Counted from the stretch's first letter, positions 27,888-36,802 are shown. The stretch is DNA of 64,000 bases from Gilliamella sp. wkB171 (GCF_001693755.1 NZ_LYST01000043.1:434001-498000), one strand, 5' to 3'. The notes: a model not told the origin generated them from the letters alone. Translations and numbers: made by a program.

Positions 27888-28300
27888 ATTCCATGTATTT
27901 CAAGCACACTATGTTTTATTAAAAACTGACTTTGCAGTGCTAGTAGCTTGAGCTGTGTTTCAATATCTTCTGAATGCTTTTCTATAATTTGTTTACATTT
28001 ATCACAAATAAATAAAATTGAAATATGCTCTGGATCATGAAAATGCGGGCATACAATATAACTGTTAGATGATTCAACTTTGTGAATAAAACCTTGTTCG
28101 AGTAAAAACTCAAGTGCACGATAAATTGTCGGTGGTTTTGCTTGTGGTTCACTAACTTTCAATAGATCTAACAAATCATATGCACTCATCGCTTTATTTG
28201 CTTTTAACATGATATGTAAAACAGTACGCCGCTGTGTTGTCAGTTTTATACCGCGTTTTTTGCATAACATTTCAATCTTTTCAATTAGCAGATTGTGCAT
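27866..28300 (-). CDS. zur: Zinc uptake regulator Zur (Fur family)
   Basis: Zinc-dependent repressor of zinc uptake genes. The winged-helix region contains SAYDLLDLLKVSEPQAKPPTIYRALEFL, nearly the same as in E. coli Zur (about residues 40-70), followed by EQGFIHKVESSNSYIVC. Structural zinc cysteines are present as CDKC and CQPC; other metal ligands are in CPHFHDPEH. The C-terminal tail after the last Cys pair is missing, so the protein (about 145 residues) is shorter than E. coli Zur (171). ATG at 28300 has AAGGGA six bases upstream; the GTG at 28315 is less likely. It is the first gene of an operon with two half-size DMT genes. Confidence 0.88.
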   Translation of the reverse strand: MHNLLIEKIEMLCKKRGIKLTTQRRTVLHIMLKANKAMSAYDLLDLLKVSEPQAKPPTIYRALEFLLEQGFIHKVESSNSYIVCPHFHDPEHISILFICDKCKQIIEKHSEDIETQLKLLALQSQFLIKHSVLEIHGICQPCQP

Positions 28301-28324
28301 TCGGTTTCCCTTCACTTTTGATTA

Positions 28325-28597
28325 TTATTTATTACGTGCTGCTTTTTTTCGTCTTATCTCTTTAGGATCATTAATTAATGGACGATAAATTTCGATGCGA
28401 TCACCATCATTAACTAACGTATTAAAATCACAGCGCTTACCGTAAATACCAACTAGATGCTCATCTAAAGTAATTTGACATAACGATAAGATATTGGATT
28501 TTGTTATTGCTTGCAATACATTCGTTTGTGCACTAACTTCTAAATTAATGACGGTTGCATTATTAGGTAAAGCATAAACAACTTGAATATTTATCAT
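28325..28597 (-). CDS. rnfH: RnfH/PasI-type ubiquitin-like protein
   Basis: About 90 residues of beta-grasp fold of the RnfH family (UPF0125). MINIQVVYALPN at the N-terminus, VGIYGKRCDFNTLVNDGDRIEIYRPL and the C-terminal DPKEIRRKKAA are characteristic. ATG at 28597 is chosen because it starts right after the stop codon of ratA. It is the second gene of the ratA-rnfH pair, the same order as in E. coli. The exact function of the family is unclear. Confidence 0.88.
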   Translation of the reverse strand: MINIQVVYALPNNATVINLEVSAQTNVLQAITKSNILSLCQITLDEHLVGIYGKRCDFNTLVNDGDRIEIYRPLINDPKEIRRKKAARNK

Positions 28598-28598
28598 A

Positions 28599-29027
28599 CT
28601 AATAAATCTGCCTTGCTCGTGTTGAAAATGCATTGACCATGTTAGTCATAACTTCTTTAAACACCGGGGTAAAAGCAATATCAAGTAGCTTATTTTTAAA
28701 CTCAAAATCTAAACTAAAACTGATTTTACTGTGAGTATCACTCACTGGAGTAAATTGCCATCTGCCAGACAGGTGTTTAAAAGGGCCTTGCAGTAATTTC
28801 ATCTCAATTAAATGCGGCTCATTAATCTGATTTACAGTAGTAAAAGATTTTTTAAAGCCTAACTTTTCAACTTCAATAAATGCCGTTAACTTATTATCTT
28901 GTTTGCTAATAATGCCAGTTGCGATACAATCAGGAACAAATTCTGGGTAACGAGCAATATCATTAACCAATGCAAACATTTGCTCAATTGAATAAGGCTC
29001 GATAACTTCGTGAAAAACGTGTGCCAT
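28599..29027 (-). CDS. ratA: RatA/PasT-type START-domain protein
   Basis: About 142-residue member of the polyketide-cyclase/START superfamily. E. coli RatA (PasT) has been described as an inhibitor of 70S ribosome assembly and as a ubiquinone-related Coq10 homologue. EPYSIEQMFALVNDIARYPEFVPDC, then GFKKSFTTVNQ, LLQGPFKHLSGRWQF and FKEVMTNMVNAF match it closely. ATG at 29027 gives MAHVFHEV, aligning with the family start; the upstream ATG at 29060 would add a hydrophobic [11 protein letters not shown] that looks non-genuine. It is divergent from smpB, as in E. coli. Confidence 0.88.
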   Translation of the reverse strand: MAHVFHEVIEPYSIEQMFALVNDIARYPEFVPDCIATGIISKQDNKLTAFIEVEKLGFKKSFTTVNQINEPHLIEMKLLQGPFKHLSGRWQFTPVSDTHSKISFSLDFEFKNKLLDIAFTPVFKEVMTNMVNAFSTRARQIY

Positions 29028-29093
29028 AAGAATAAAATAAAAAAATAAAATTATTGGCATATAGTATCACGTAACTCTATAATATCGCACATT

Positions 29094-29576
29094 ATGACTA
29101 AGAAAAAATCACACAAGCCGGGTTCGGCAACAATTGCATTAAATAAACGCGCACGCCATGAGTACTTTATTGAAGAGGAAATTGAGGCGGGATTATCCCT
29201 ACAAGGTTGGGAAGTAAAATCCCTGCGCGCAGGTAAAGCTAACATTAGTGATAGTTACGTTTTACTCAAAGATGGTGAAGCATGGTTATTTGGTGCAACA
29301 ATTACGCCATTATCAGTTGCATCATCGCATGTAGTATGCGATCCGATGCGTACACGTAAATTGCTGCTTAATCAGCGTGAGTTGAACTCTCTGTTTGGTC
29401 AAATAAACCGTCAAGGTTATACCGTTGTGGCCCTCTCTTTATATTGGAAAAATGCCTGGGCTAAAGTAAAAATTGGTTTAGCCAAAGGTAAAAAAGAATA
29501 CGATAAACGTACCGACATTAAAGAACGCCAATGGCAGGTTGATAAAGCGCGAATTATGAAAAACGCCAATCGTTAA
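29094..29576 (+). CDS. smpB: SsrA-binding protein SmpB
   Basis: Binds tmRNA and brings it to stalled ribosomes for trans-translation. The 160 residues match E. coli Smp[41 protein letters not shown], and the basic C-terminal tail [16 protein letters not shown] that enters the decoding centre. The tmRNA gene often follows smpB, but only 28 bases separate it here from the convergent LacI gene, so ssrA must be elsewhere. Confidence 0.95.
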   Translation: MTKKKSHKPGSATIALNKRARHEYFIEEEIEAGLSLQGWEVKSLRAGKANISDSYVLLKDGEAWLFGATITPLSVASSHVVCDPMRTRKLLLNQRELNSLFGQINRQGYTVVALSLYWKNAWAKVKIGLAKGKKEYDKRTDIKERQWQVDKARIMKNANR

Positions 29577-29607
29577 TAGTCTAGCTCATAAAAAAATGGC
29601 TAGGCTA
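29577..29607. terminator. Terminator between smpB and the LacI gene
   Basis: Imperfect stem TAGTCTAGCTCAT / ATGGCTAGGCTA around an A-rich loop. It sits between two convergent genes and overlaps the LacI stop codon, so it may serve both. Confidence 0.55.
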
Positions 29608-30603
29608 ACGGTGGCGAATAATTTTTGGCTCAATAAAAAAGGCATGATGTTTTAGTTCTTTAAAGTTAATCAGCCGATCGATGACCTCAACACAAGTATG
29701 TGCCATGGTTTGAAAGTCTTGAGCAATCGCATCTGTTGGGTAATAACAGTAGTCAAGATAGATATTATAATCATAAGAGCATAAACAAATTTGATTAGGA
29801 TCTATTTTGATCTCGACCAAATAACTCAGTACCTCTTGCAATAAATTGCATGAAGGCGTAAAAATAGCTTTAGGTAACCGTCCTAATTTTTCATGAACAC
29901 CTTTGATTAACTGATACCCTTTATTTTGACAATAGTCATCACAGACTAACCAATCGTGTTTGAACTTTAATCCCGCAGTTTTCAGCCCTTGCTTAAATCC
30001 TTCAAGTCTTGCATGAATCGAGGTTAGTTGTATATCACATCCAATAAAATAAAACTCTTCTAGTTGTTTAGCATAAGGAATTATCAAATCAGCAACTGAC
30101 TTTACAGATTCACTGGTGATAAAAGGAAGTTTGGTATCCTTTAAATAACGATCAAAAAACAGAACGGGAGTCTGTTGGTTAATGTTTACATAAAAATCAT
30201 CACTATCTAAAGATGTCACAACAATCATCGCATCAACGCAACGTTCGACCAAATTTTGCGCCACTTTAATTTCGACCTCGGGATTATAATGACTACAAGT
30301 GATTAAGAGTTGGATATTTTTTTGTCTAAACGAGGCTTCTAAATGGTGTAAAAACATCGAAAAAAATGAATTAGACATATCCGGCACAACAACGCCAATG
30401 GTATTTGTGCTATTCGCTTTAATTAAATATTGACGAATATGAGATTGATCACTGTATTGCTGAGCAATCGCTAATACCCGCTGCCGAGTTTGCGGGGAAA
30501 TTCGATATTTTTTATCTCGTTTATTAAAAATATGGCTGACGGTCGTTGCCGACACACCAGCCAAACGAGCAATATCATTGAGCTTTAATTTATTACTCGC
30601 CAT
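29605..30603 (-). CDS. LacI-family repressor of the GH172/permease locus
   Basis: Sugar-responsive repressor. The N-terminal helix-turn-helix LNDIARLAGVSATTVSHIFNK and the hinge region (RISPQTRQRVLAIAQQ) are clear. They are followed by a periplasmic-binding-protein fold with IGVVVPDMSNSFFSMFLHHLE. The spacing and ARLEGFKQGLKTAG region recall the FruR/Cra-like branch. ATG at 30603 has AAGG nine bases upstream. It lies 16 bases after GH172 on the same strand, as last gene of the set, which suggests autoregulation of the operon. The effector is unknown but is probably a fructose-containing sugar or its phosphate (context). Confidence 0.85.
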   Translation of the reverse strand: MASNKLKLNDIARLAGVSATTVSHIFNKRDKKYRISPQTRQRVLAIAQQYSDQSHIRQYLIKANSTNTIGVVVPDMSNSFFSMFLHHLEASFRQKNIQLLITCSHYNPEVEIKVAQNLVERCVDAMIVVTSLDSDDFYVNINQQTPVLFFDRYLKDTKLPFITSESVKSVADLIIPYAKQLEEFYFIGCDIQLTSIHARLEGFKQGLKTAGLKFKHDWLVCDDYCQNKGYQLIKGVHEKLGRLPKAIFTPSCNLLQEVLSYLVEIKIDPNQICLCSYDYNIYLDYCYYPTDAIAQDFQTMAHTCVEVIDRLINFKELKHHAFFIEPKIIRHR

Positions 30604-30619
30604 ACACATTACCTTATTT

Positions 30620-31738
30620 TTAACGTGGAGTACGCTGCTGTTTATTAGGGAACGCAGGATTGTGATTTGCCGATGGATTTTGATACCAATAAGCTACACT
30701 TGCGATATCATCACAACGTTCATACAATCTTATATCATCGTTACCAATTTGTTGAAAGGCTAACTTGATATTTTTGTGAAATGCCACCGGATCAGGTAAA
30801 TGCCAACGATATAAACCATGCATCGGCAAACCATCATCGCCAAAGCCATGTACAGGATTTGCATCACCTGTCTGGAAAAAATCACGTGTTGCATCACGAT
30901 TGGTTTGATAAGGGTAACCCATAAACAGTGTTTGAAAACACTTCGCTTTTGGGCGTCCTTGGCTATCACGATTATGAAATGCCCAAGCGCCACCAAAATA
31001 GTCTTCAGAACCGGTTGAATGTTGTGTTGGATAATCGCTATCATCATCAAGATAGAATTTAAACTCCCCTTCTCCCCACCAATAACGCTCTAACGCTGTT
31101 AAGGCTAAGTAGGTACCTACATAATAACCCTGTCCTTGAACATTATCTAAAATGACATAATCTTGGGCATATTGAGTAATGCGTTGTCGGCGCCATTGCG
31201 CATGAAAATAAAGCGGCGCTTCAAATGGTTTTGGCATTAACGCATAGTTCACTGTAAAAAAGAAATGTTGCAAATCAGCCTCATGCTCATTTTCAATTTC
31301 AATGCGTGCTTTTTTATTAAAAGGCATTCTAAAATAACAATTAAAGCCACCTGTTGGATTAACAACAATTGGCATTGAGTTGATGTCACATCTTGCACCA
31401 AAACCATTACAGAAAAAGTCACCAATTGGACTTTCAACTGATGGTACGGTTTCATCATCCCAATAAATGCGTATAACCACATCACGAAGTACAAAGCTTC
31501 CGCGATGTGTTCTATCAGTTAAAGTAAACCACATATGGCGAATTTCGGCAGGACCCGTTATTTCGGCTATGGTCATCTTTTTACCGGCAGGGATTGAGAT
31601 ACAGCCTTGCCCTTTTCGACTCGGCCCTAAAGCGCTGGCCTTCATACATGATTTGCCTTTTTCGCCAGTCATATTTTCGGGCGAAATAGTTCTGGTTTGT
31701 TCAAAGTGAAACTGCGTAACTGAATTGAATATATTCAT
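30620..31738 (-). CDS. GH172 (DUF2961) glycoside hydrolase, cytoplasmic
   Basis: 372 residues with the DUF2961 fold, now CAZy family GH172, whose known members act on alpha-D-fructofuranosides, difructose dianhydride and D-arabinofuranosides. Characteristic blocks are GPAEIRHMWFTL (about 60-71), PIGDFFCNG (about 105-113), RMPFNKKARIEIEN, the GEGEFKFYLDDD region and the acidic motif STGSEDYFGGAW (about 240-251) that corresponds to the catalytic Glu region of the family. No signal peptide is present, so it acts on an imported sugar. The upstream gene is a CscB-like permease and the downstream gene a LacI repressor. Fructoside as substrate is inferred from the family and the permease. Confidence 0.82.
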   Translation of the reverse strand: MNIFNSVTQFHFEQTRTISPENMTGEKGKSCMKASALGPSRKGQGCISIPAGKKMTIAEITGPAEIRHMWFTLTDRTHRGSFVLRDVVIRIYWDDETVPSVESPIGDFFCNGFGARCDINSMPIVVNPTGGFNCYFRMPFNKKARIEIENEHEADLQHFFFTVNYALMPKPFEAPLYFHAQWRRQRITQYAQDYVILDNVQGQGYYVGTYLALTALERYWWGEGEFKFYLDDDSDYPTQHSTGSEDYFGGAWAFHNRDSQGRPKAKCFQTLFMGYPYQTNRDATRDFFQTGDANPVHGFGDDGLPMHGLYRWHLPDPVAFHKNIKLAFQQIGNDDIRLYERCDDIASVAYWYQNPSANHNPAFPNKQQRTPR

Positions 31739-31813
31739 TTTGAATCCTTAATATGTTTTATTAAATGTAATTTGTTTAGCCAAATTAAAAACGTGTTATG
31801 AATCTTAACTAGC

Positions 31814-33049
31814 TTACTTCTCTGATGATTTGACCTTTTTGTCACGGCTTAAGAACAGCATGGCAAAAATCATGAAACCTAACACGACTAGCCCTAAATT
31901 ATTAAAGGTGGTTGCTGCACCAGCAGTATCATAAACTTGCCCAACATAGGTAGAAAACAATATCACCCCAACCGAACCTGCGACCTGGTAACCAATTAAA
32001 AATACCGTTGCCGACAAACGCGCGTTAAAGTTGTTATCAATATATTTAAATACTGATACTAAAATGGTTGAAATTTCTAAACAGTGCATCAGTTTAATTA
32101 CTGAAATAATGGCAATACTCTCGACATGACCGGTTAAAAAGATTCGAGATGCTGAAATAAAAGCGGCAAAAATAAGGGCATTTTTCGCACCAACACGATT
32201 AACCACAAATGGTACACAAAACATCACGGCTGCTTCTAAAAATACTTGGAATGAATTTAATATGCCGTATAAACGATAGCCATCATTTACATCATTAAAT
32301 TGCTGGGTAAAGTAAACCGGAAATAACTGTTGATCGTAAATATTATAAAGGCTATAAGTGCCAAGCACATAAATCACAAATATCCAAAACTTCTTAAGCG
32401 CAAACACTGAAACAATCTCATTAAAACTTAACTTATCTTTCTTTTGAAAGACTGCTGCCGATGATTTGCTTAAATCCGGTTTGAAATTAAGGTTGAGTAT
32501 CATAAAGCAAATGCCCACTACTGATGCCGCCCAAAAATTAAGATGCGGGTTAATACTAATTAAGATGCCAGCAATAAAAGTACCTACAGCATAAGCAATA
32601 CATCCCCAAGTGCGACATTGACCAAATTCAAAATTAAAAGCTCGACTGATCTTTTCGCAATAAGAGTCAATCAGTCCCATGCCAGCAACCCAACCAAAAC
32701 CTAAAAAGAAGCTACCAAAAATAACACCAAAGTAAAAACTATGCCGTAATAGCGGCTCATAGACATAAATTAAAGCGGGCGCCGCGCAGGTAATTATGAT
32801 GCTTTGAAACCAAATTAAATGTTTTTTTAATACTAATTTATCTTGATAAACACCATAGATAATCATAATGATCAAGGAGATAAAGTAATTAAACGAATAA
32901 ATAATTCCGGTTTGTTTAGCCGTTAAACCAATCTCCTTGCTTAACCATATTGCATAAAAAGAAAAAACAAAACTCCCTGCTGCATAGTACATAAAGCTAT
33001 AACATGAAGCGAACCAATAAGTTGGCTTTCGATAGAAGGCATTTGTCAT
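31814..33049 (-). CDS. Oligosaccharide:H+ symporter, CscB (sucrose permease)-like
   Basis: Twelve-helix major facilitator in the inner membrane. It matches E. coli sucrose permease CscB more closely than LacY: SFYAIWLSKEIGLTAKQTG, FEFGQCRTWGCIAYAVG, NIYDQQLFPVYF, RLYGILNSFQVFLEA, FVVNRVGAKNALIF and TVFLIGYQVAGS. The proton and sugar residues seen in the family (Glu in CEKISR, Arg in GQCRTWG, His and Glu in KLMHCLE) are kept. The start ATG has AAGGA seven bases upstream. The first gene of the permease-GH172-LacI set. Sucrose, another fructo-disaccharide or difructose anhydride are candidate substrates. Confidence 0.86.
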   Translation of the reverse strand: MTNAFYRKPTYWFASCYSFMYYAAGSFVFSFYAIWLSKEIGLTAKQTGIIYSFNYFISLIIMIIYGVYQDKLVLKKHLIWFQSIIITCAAPALIYVYEPLLRHSFYFGVIFGSFFLGFGWVAGMGLIDSYCEKISRAFNFEFGQCRTWGCIAYAVGTFIAGILISINPHLNFWAASVVGICFMILNLNFKPDLSKSSAAVFQKKDKLSFNEIVSVFALKKFWIFVIYVLGTYSLYNIYDQQLFPVYFTQQFNDVNDGYRLYGILNSFQVFLEAAVMFCVPFVVNRVGAKNALIFAAFISASRIFLTGHVESIAIISVIKLMHCLEISTILVSVFKYIDNNFNARLSATVFLIGYQVAGSVGVILFSTYVGQVYDTAGAATTFNNLGLVVLGFMIFAMLFLSRDKKVKSSEK

Positions 33050-33782
33050 AATTTATCCTTTAAAAAGTGAACAACTGAAATTGAGTATGAATAGCTAAAA
33101 ATTTAGCTTTAAAAGGTTTATTAGATAAATGTGATCAACATCAAAGTTATTTTGTTGCCACAAACAAAATGCAATAAATCAGAGGTGAAAAATTAAAAGG
33201 ATGAAAAAAAACTGAACAATTACCCCAACTATCATCTAACGATATAACCAGTAACGTGACATATTTTTAGTATATGAATTTTGTTGCGCATTTTGATGAA
33301 AGTTCGTCATTTGCAACGGATTGTTAAATAACCTAAAACTATTTTACAAAATAGGATTAAGCATGCTTTTTCGGGATATGATAGTTGTAGAGGGATTTAA
33401 AACGAAAATAACGCATTCTCAGCCTTTAAAGTTCGCTTTGATGGATATAATAATAGTGACTAGCTCCATTTAATGGTAACACTACCAAGTGACAAGTGAA
33501 GTAGCCTTAAAAGTACAATATTTAACCTAAACCTAGCCATTGATTGTTTACACAAAAAAGATTAGTTTGAAGGTAACACTGATTAGCCAATTAACTGCAT
33601 CATTATGCAATATTTATCAACATTATATGTTGTTTTTATTCAAGATTGATAATAAACAACAGCCTTGTAAGAAAATTATCCAGATTTTTTTGTTCTATTA
33701 TTAGCAATAATATCTCTAAATAGTGATAAAACTTTTGATAAAATCGACAGATTCAAACCAGTAACGAAATAAAAATTAATTA
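33050..33782. other. Intergenic region of about 730 bases without a gene
   Basis: Contains the control region of the CscB-like permease operon (next to 33049) and a CRP-like site. I translated parts of it on both strands and found only short, stop-interrupted frames. A 10-bp palindrome AAGCATGCTT at 33359-33368 is isolated. Much of it may be remains of a lost gene, but I recognised no protein. Confidence 0.5.
33130..33145. promoter_or_regulatory. CRP-like site upstream of the CscB-like permease
   Basis: TGTGATCAACATCAAA: a perfect left half TGTGA and 3 of 5 in the right half, 81 bases upstream of the permease start. Confidence 0.4.
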
Positions 33783-33810
33783 AAAATAACCGCATTCTCG
33801 CGGTTATTTT
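33783..33810 (-). terminator. Terminator after the GH28 gene
   Basis: AAAATAACCGC / GCGGTTATTTT, a perfect 11-bp stem with a 6-base loop. It lies just beyond the GH28 stop on the minus strand and ends the pectin operon. Confidence 0.85.
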
Positions 33811-33821
33811 GATAAAACCCG

Positions 33822-35144
33822 TTAAGCTTGAAGCGGCAATAATTTACCGTCTTGTTTAACAAATGATTGATTAACATGCACACCTGTACTGTTTTTGATA
33901 CTAAGTGGATCGCTAATAACATTATCAACAATAACATTGTTAAATAAAATGGTGTCGACATTTTCAATAAAAAAGCCCTTACCTGCCTCTGGTTTGACAT
34001 CTTTAAACATGTCAACTTCGCCTGCTTGCGCATCAATTTGCATCGATACGCGAATATTATCAAATGAAATATTGGCAATTGGCGATTCAGGTATACCATA
34101 TAAAAAACCAGCATAAGCACGCACATTTTTAGCAATAATGTTGGAAAAACTAATATTATGACATGCGGGTGTTTGTTCATTAACTGGTAATGCTGCTTTA
34201 TTCCAGACAATGGGATCATTACCTTTAGGACCACAATAGTAATAATAGTTCATCACAAATGCCGATAACACCTCATCCATAACGATGTTACTAAAGGTGA
34301 TATCTGAAATTGCACCGCCTCGACCACGACGGGTTTTAAACCTTACACCGCGGTCGGTTTTTTGAAATACGCAGTTCGTAATGGTCACATTACGAATACA
34401 CCCACTCATTTCACTCCCTAATACCACTGCACCATGCCCATGAATCATATTACAGTTAGTAATTAAAATGTTTTCACAAGGGCTTTTATCAACAGTCTCT
34501 TCTGTACCTGCTTTAATTGCAATACAATCATCACCAACATCAATATAACAATTAGAAATTCTCACATTACGGCAAGATTCTGGGTTGATACCATCCGTAT
34601 TTGGTGAATCAGCGGGATTAAGAATCGAGATGTTATCAACCACCACATCGTTTGATTCCATTGGATGCACCGTCCAACTTGGTGATTGTGTTAAAAATAG
34701 TTTTTCAATCGTGATACGCTCACAAAAATCAAATCCGATCAAATAAGGTCTAGGGTATTTCAAATTAGTGCGATCATTGCGAAAAGTGTGCCACCATTTT
34801 TGGCCATTACCATCGATTTTTCCACCGCCGGTGATTATTACGTTCTCAATATTATGACCATATATACATGGCATATACACATCTTGTTTTACCCCTTCCC
34901 AACGCGAATTGACCACGGGGTAATCTTTAGCATCATCGGAAAACAATAAAGTTGCACCTTGTTCAATCACTAATGTCAGATTACTACAAAGTTTAATAGC
35001 GCCGGTAAAATAGGTACCAACTGGAACAATTAAGGTTCCTCCACCTTGTTGTTCAATATGTTGTATCGCTTTTGCAAAAGCTAAGGTATTAATCGTAGTG
35101 CCATCACCAATTGCACCAAAATCTTTAACTGAAACAGTCGTCAT
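33822..35144 (-). CDS. GH28 polygalacturonase, cytoplasmic
   Basis: Hydrolyses alpha-1,4-galacturonide bonds. The 440 residues fold as a parallel beta-helix by sequence: VSVKDFGAIGDG at the N-terminus, and the four GH28 motifs SPNTDGINPE (catalytic Asp), VGDDCIAIKAG (two catalytic Asp), GHGAVVLGSEMSG (His) and RGVRFKTRRGRGG (RxK). No signal peptide is present, so it should work inside the cell on imported oligogalacturonides, probably releasing galacturonate from one end. It lies downstream of a GPH transporter and of uxaA-uxaB-uxaC on the same strand. An AAAGGA site precedes the ATG. Confidence 0.93.
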   Translation of the reverse strand: MTTVSVKDFGAIGDGTTINTLAFAKAIQHIEQQGGGTLIVPVGTYFTGAIKLCSNLTLVIEQGATLLFSDDAKDYPVVNSRWEGVKQDVYMPCIYGHNIENVIITGGGKIDGNGQKWWHTFRNDRTNLKYPRPYLIGFDFCERITIEKLFLTQSPSWTVHPMESNDVVVDNISILNPADSPNTDGINPESCRNVRISNCYIDVGDDCIAIKAGTEETVDKSPCENILITNCNMIHGHGAVVLGSEMSGCIRNVTITNCVFQKTDRGVRFKTRRGRGGAISDITFSNIVMDEVLSAFVMNYYYYCGPKGNDPIVWNKAALPVNEQTPACHNISFSNIIAKNVRAYAGFLYGIPESPIANISFDNIRVSMQIDAQAGEVDMFKDVKPEAGKGFFIENVDTILFNNVIVDNVISDPLSIKNSTGVHVNQSFVKQDGKLLPLQA

Positions 35145-35168
35145 TTTTTATCCTTTACGTGTTACTTT

Positions 35169-35204
35169 GTGAACTATCCACTAATCTGATAGCGAATAGT
35201 TCAC
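35169..35204. repeat. Inverted repeat between the GPH transporter and GH28 genes
   Basis: GTGAACTAT (35169-35177) and ATAGTTCAC (35196-35204) can form a 9-bp stem with an 18-base loop in the spacer transcript. It may adjust relative expression of the two genes; there is no T run to mark termination. Confidence 0.5.
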
Positions 35205-35252
35205 GATATATGGCTAAAATCAGGACTAGCATTACTGGCTAATCCTAGATAT

Positions 35253-36782
35253 TTATTCAATGATTGTTATTTTGCTTGGGTCTTTTTTGGATTTAAAACC
35301 AATGTTGTTATTGCCAAAGCAATTTTCATAAGCAACCCCTGATAATTCTTCAACCACTTTTTTAGTTTCTGGCGTAACATCAGCCATTTTTCCACCACCG
35401 CGAATACGAGCGACTTCATTAATGATGATTGAATGCGTTGCATGATCAAGCTTCATTCTCCAAGCGAAGAAAGCACCAATAAGTGCCATTCCAACAACAC
35501 CATACAAAATAATGCCATTAATGGCATCAATTGCACTTTGTGGCTGAACATGAGATTTTGATTCAAAACCATATGCGCTTAAAATAATACCAAGTACAAA
35601 TACAATTGAAGCGCGAACTAATTTACCCGCCATAGTCATTGCGCCAGCATAAACCCCTTCACGACGTCGATTAGTTACCACTTCATCAACATCAGCCAAA
35701 AATACGTATACACTCCATGGAATATAATATACACCTCCCGTACCTAGACCAAACCAGATGGTAATACCCACAACAATCCAAGTGATATTTGGCAAGTTAA
35801 GATAATAAATACCGACATAACCAATCATCGATGAAATTACGATGAGTAATGCAATAATAAACGGTTTTTTAAAGCCTTTTTTTGCACAATACATCATAAA
35901 AAAGGCTGTCGAAACTAGCTGGCAAATACTACTTAACGAGTTCATTGAAGCGACAAATGAGCGAGGTTCACCTAAACTAAACACAATGAAATAGGTAAAT
36001 ACTGCGGTAAATAACCATTCAGCACCAAATCCAAATAGATACATGCCTAAATGCGTTCTAAAAGTTTTAATACGAAATGTTGATAAGATGTCGATAATAA
36101 GCTTTTTAATAGCTTCAAAAAAGCTATGTACAGATTCATCTTTTACTTCTTCTTTAGGTTTTTCCCAACTATTACAATACAGTAAAATCAACGCGACGAT
36201 CATAATCGCTGCGTAAGTGATCCCCGTTAATAAGAAAGGCGTTGCTGAATCTTTACTATAATAGTAAAAATAGATGCCCGGTATAGCAGCACCTAAAAAG
36301 TTAGCCACTTTACCAAACATTGCTTTTGAACCAGTCAAATAAGTCCGCTGTGAAAAGTTAGATGTCATTTCAACTGGTAAGGTATTAAATGGGATCATAA
36401 TACTGGTATAGATGATTTCAAATAAGATGTAAGTTATTAAGTAATACCAAAACCCCATACCATCAATCCATAACATTGGATAGATGAGCATTAAAGGTAT
36501 GCCAATTAAAATAAAGAATCGGCGACGCCCAAAACGTTGTCCTATTTTTGTTTGGTAAAAGTTGTCAGTAATAAATCCCATTAATGGATTAAGAATCACA
36601 TCCAAGTAAGTTGCAATAGAAAAAATTAATGCTGCTTGAACGACACTTAAACCACAAAAAGTTGTATAAAAATAAAGCAGCCAAGCCCCACTAATTGCTA
36701 AAGCGCCACTGCCAATTAAATTACCACTTCCATACGAGAATCTTACTAACCATGTAATTTTTCTCTCTTTTTTATTCGTCAT
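35253..36782 (-). CDS. GPH-family sugar:cation symporter, probable oligogalacturonide transporter (TogT-like)
   Basis: 509 residues of the glycoside-pentoside-hexuronide family with about twelve helices: FSYGSGNLIGSGALAISGAW, DVILNPLMGFITDN, GRRRFFILIGIP, FNTLPVEMTSNFSQRTYL and RREGVYAGAMTMAGKL are typical. The gene sits between the hexuronate catabolism genes and the GH28 gene, the position expected of a TogT-type oligogalacturonide carrier. TogT of Dickeya belongs to this family. The long cytoplasmic C-terminus (about 50 residues) is noteworthy. Substrate is inferred from context. Confidence 0.82.
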   Translation of the reverse strand: MTNKKERKITWLVRFSYGSGNLIGSGALAISGAWLLYFYTTFCGLSVVQAALIFSIATYLDVILNPLMGFITDNFYQTKIGQRFGRRRFFILIGIPLMLIYPMLWIDGMGFWYYLITYILFEIIYTSIMIPFNTLPVEMTSNFSQRTYLTGSKAMFGKVANFLGAAIPGIYFYYYSKDSATPFLLTGITYAAIMIVALILLYCNSWEKPKEEVKDESVHSFFEAIKKLIIDILSTFRIKTFRTHLGMYLFGFGAEWLFTAVFTYFIVFSLGEPRSFVASMNSLSSICQLVSTAFFMMYCAKKGFKKPFIIALLIVISSMIGYVGIYYLNLPNITWIVVGITIWFGLGTGGVYYIPWSVYVFLADVDEVVTNRRREGVYAGAMTMAGKLVRASIVFVLGIILSAYGFESKSHVQPQSAIDAINGIILYGVVGMALIGAFFAWRMKLDHATHSIIINEVARIRGGGKMADVTPETKKVVEELSGVAYENCFGNNNIGFKSKKDPSKITIIE

Positions 36783-36802
36783 GAATGATACCTATATTAT
36801 TT

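Noticed and set aside
29577-29604. tmRNA gene (ssrA) expected after smpB
   Set aside because: Only 28 bases separate smpB from the convergent LacI gene; no tmRNA ends are present.
33359-33368. AAGCATGCTT palindrome as a LacI-family operator
   Set aside because: Isolated single short palindrome, 310 bases from the permease start, without a second copy.
33776-34234. 152-codon minus-strand frame overlapping the end of the GH28 gene
   Set aside because: Same strand but another frame of GH28; GH28 motifs and start site are convincing, and this frame crosses the terminator.
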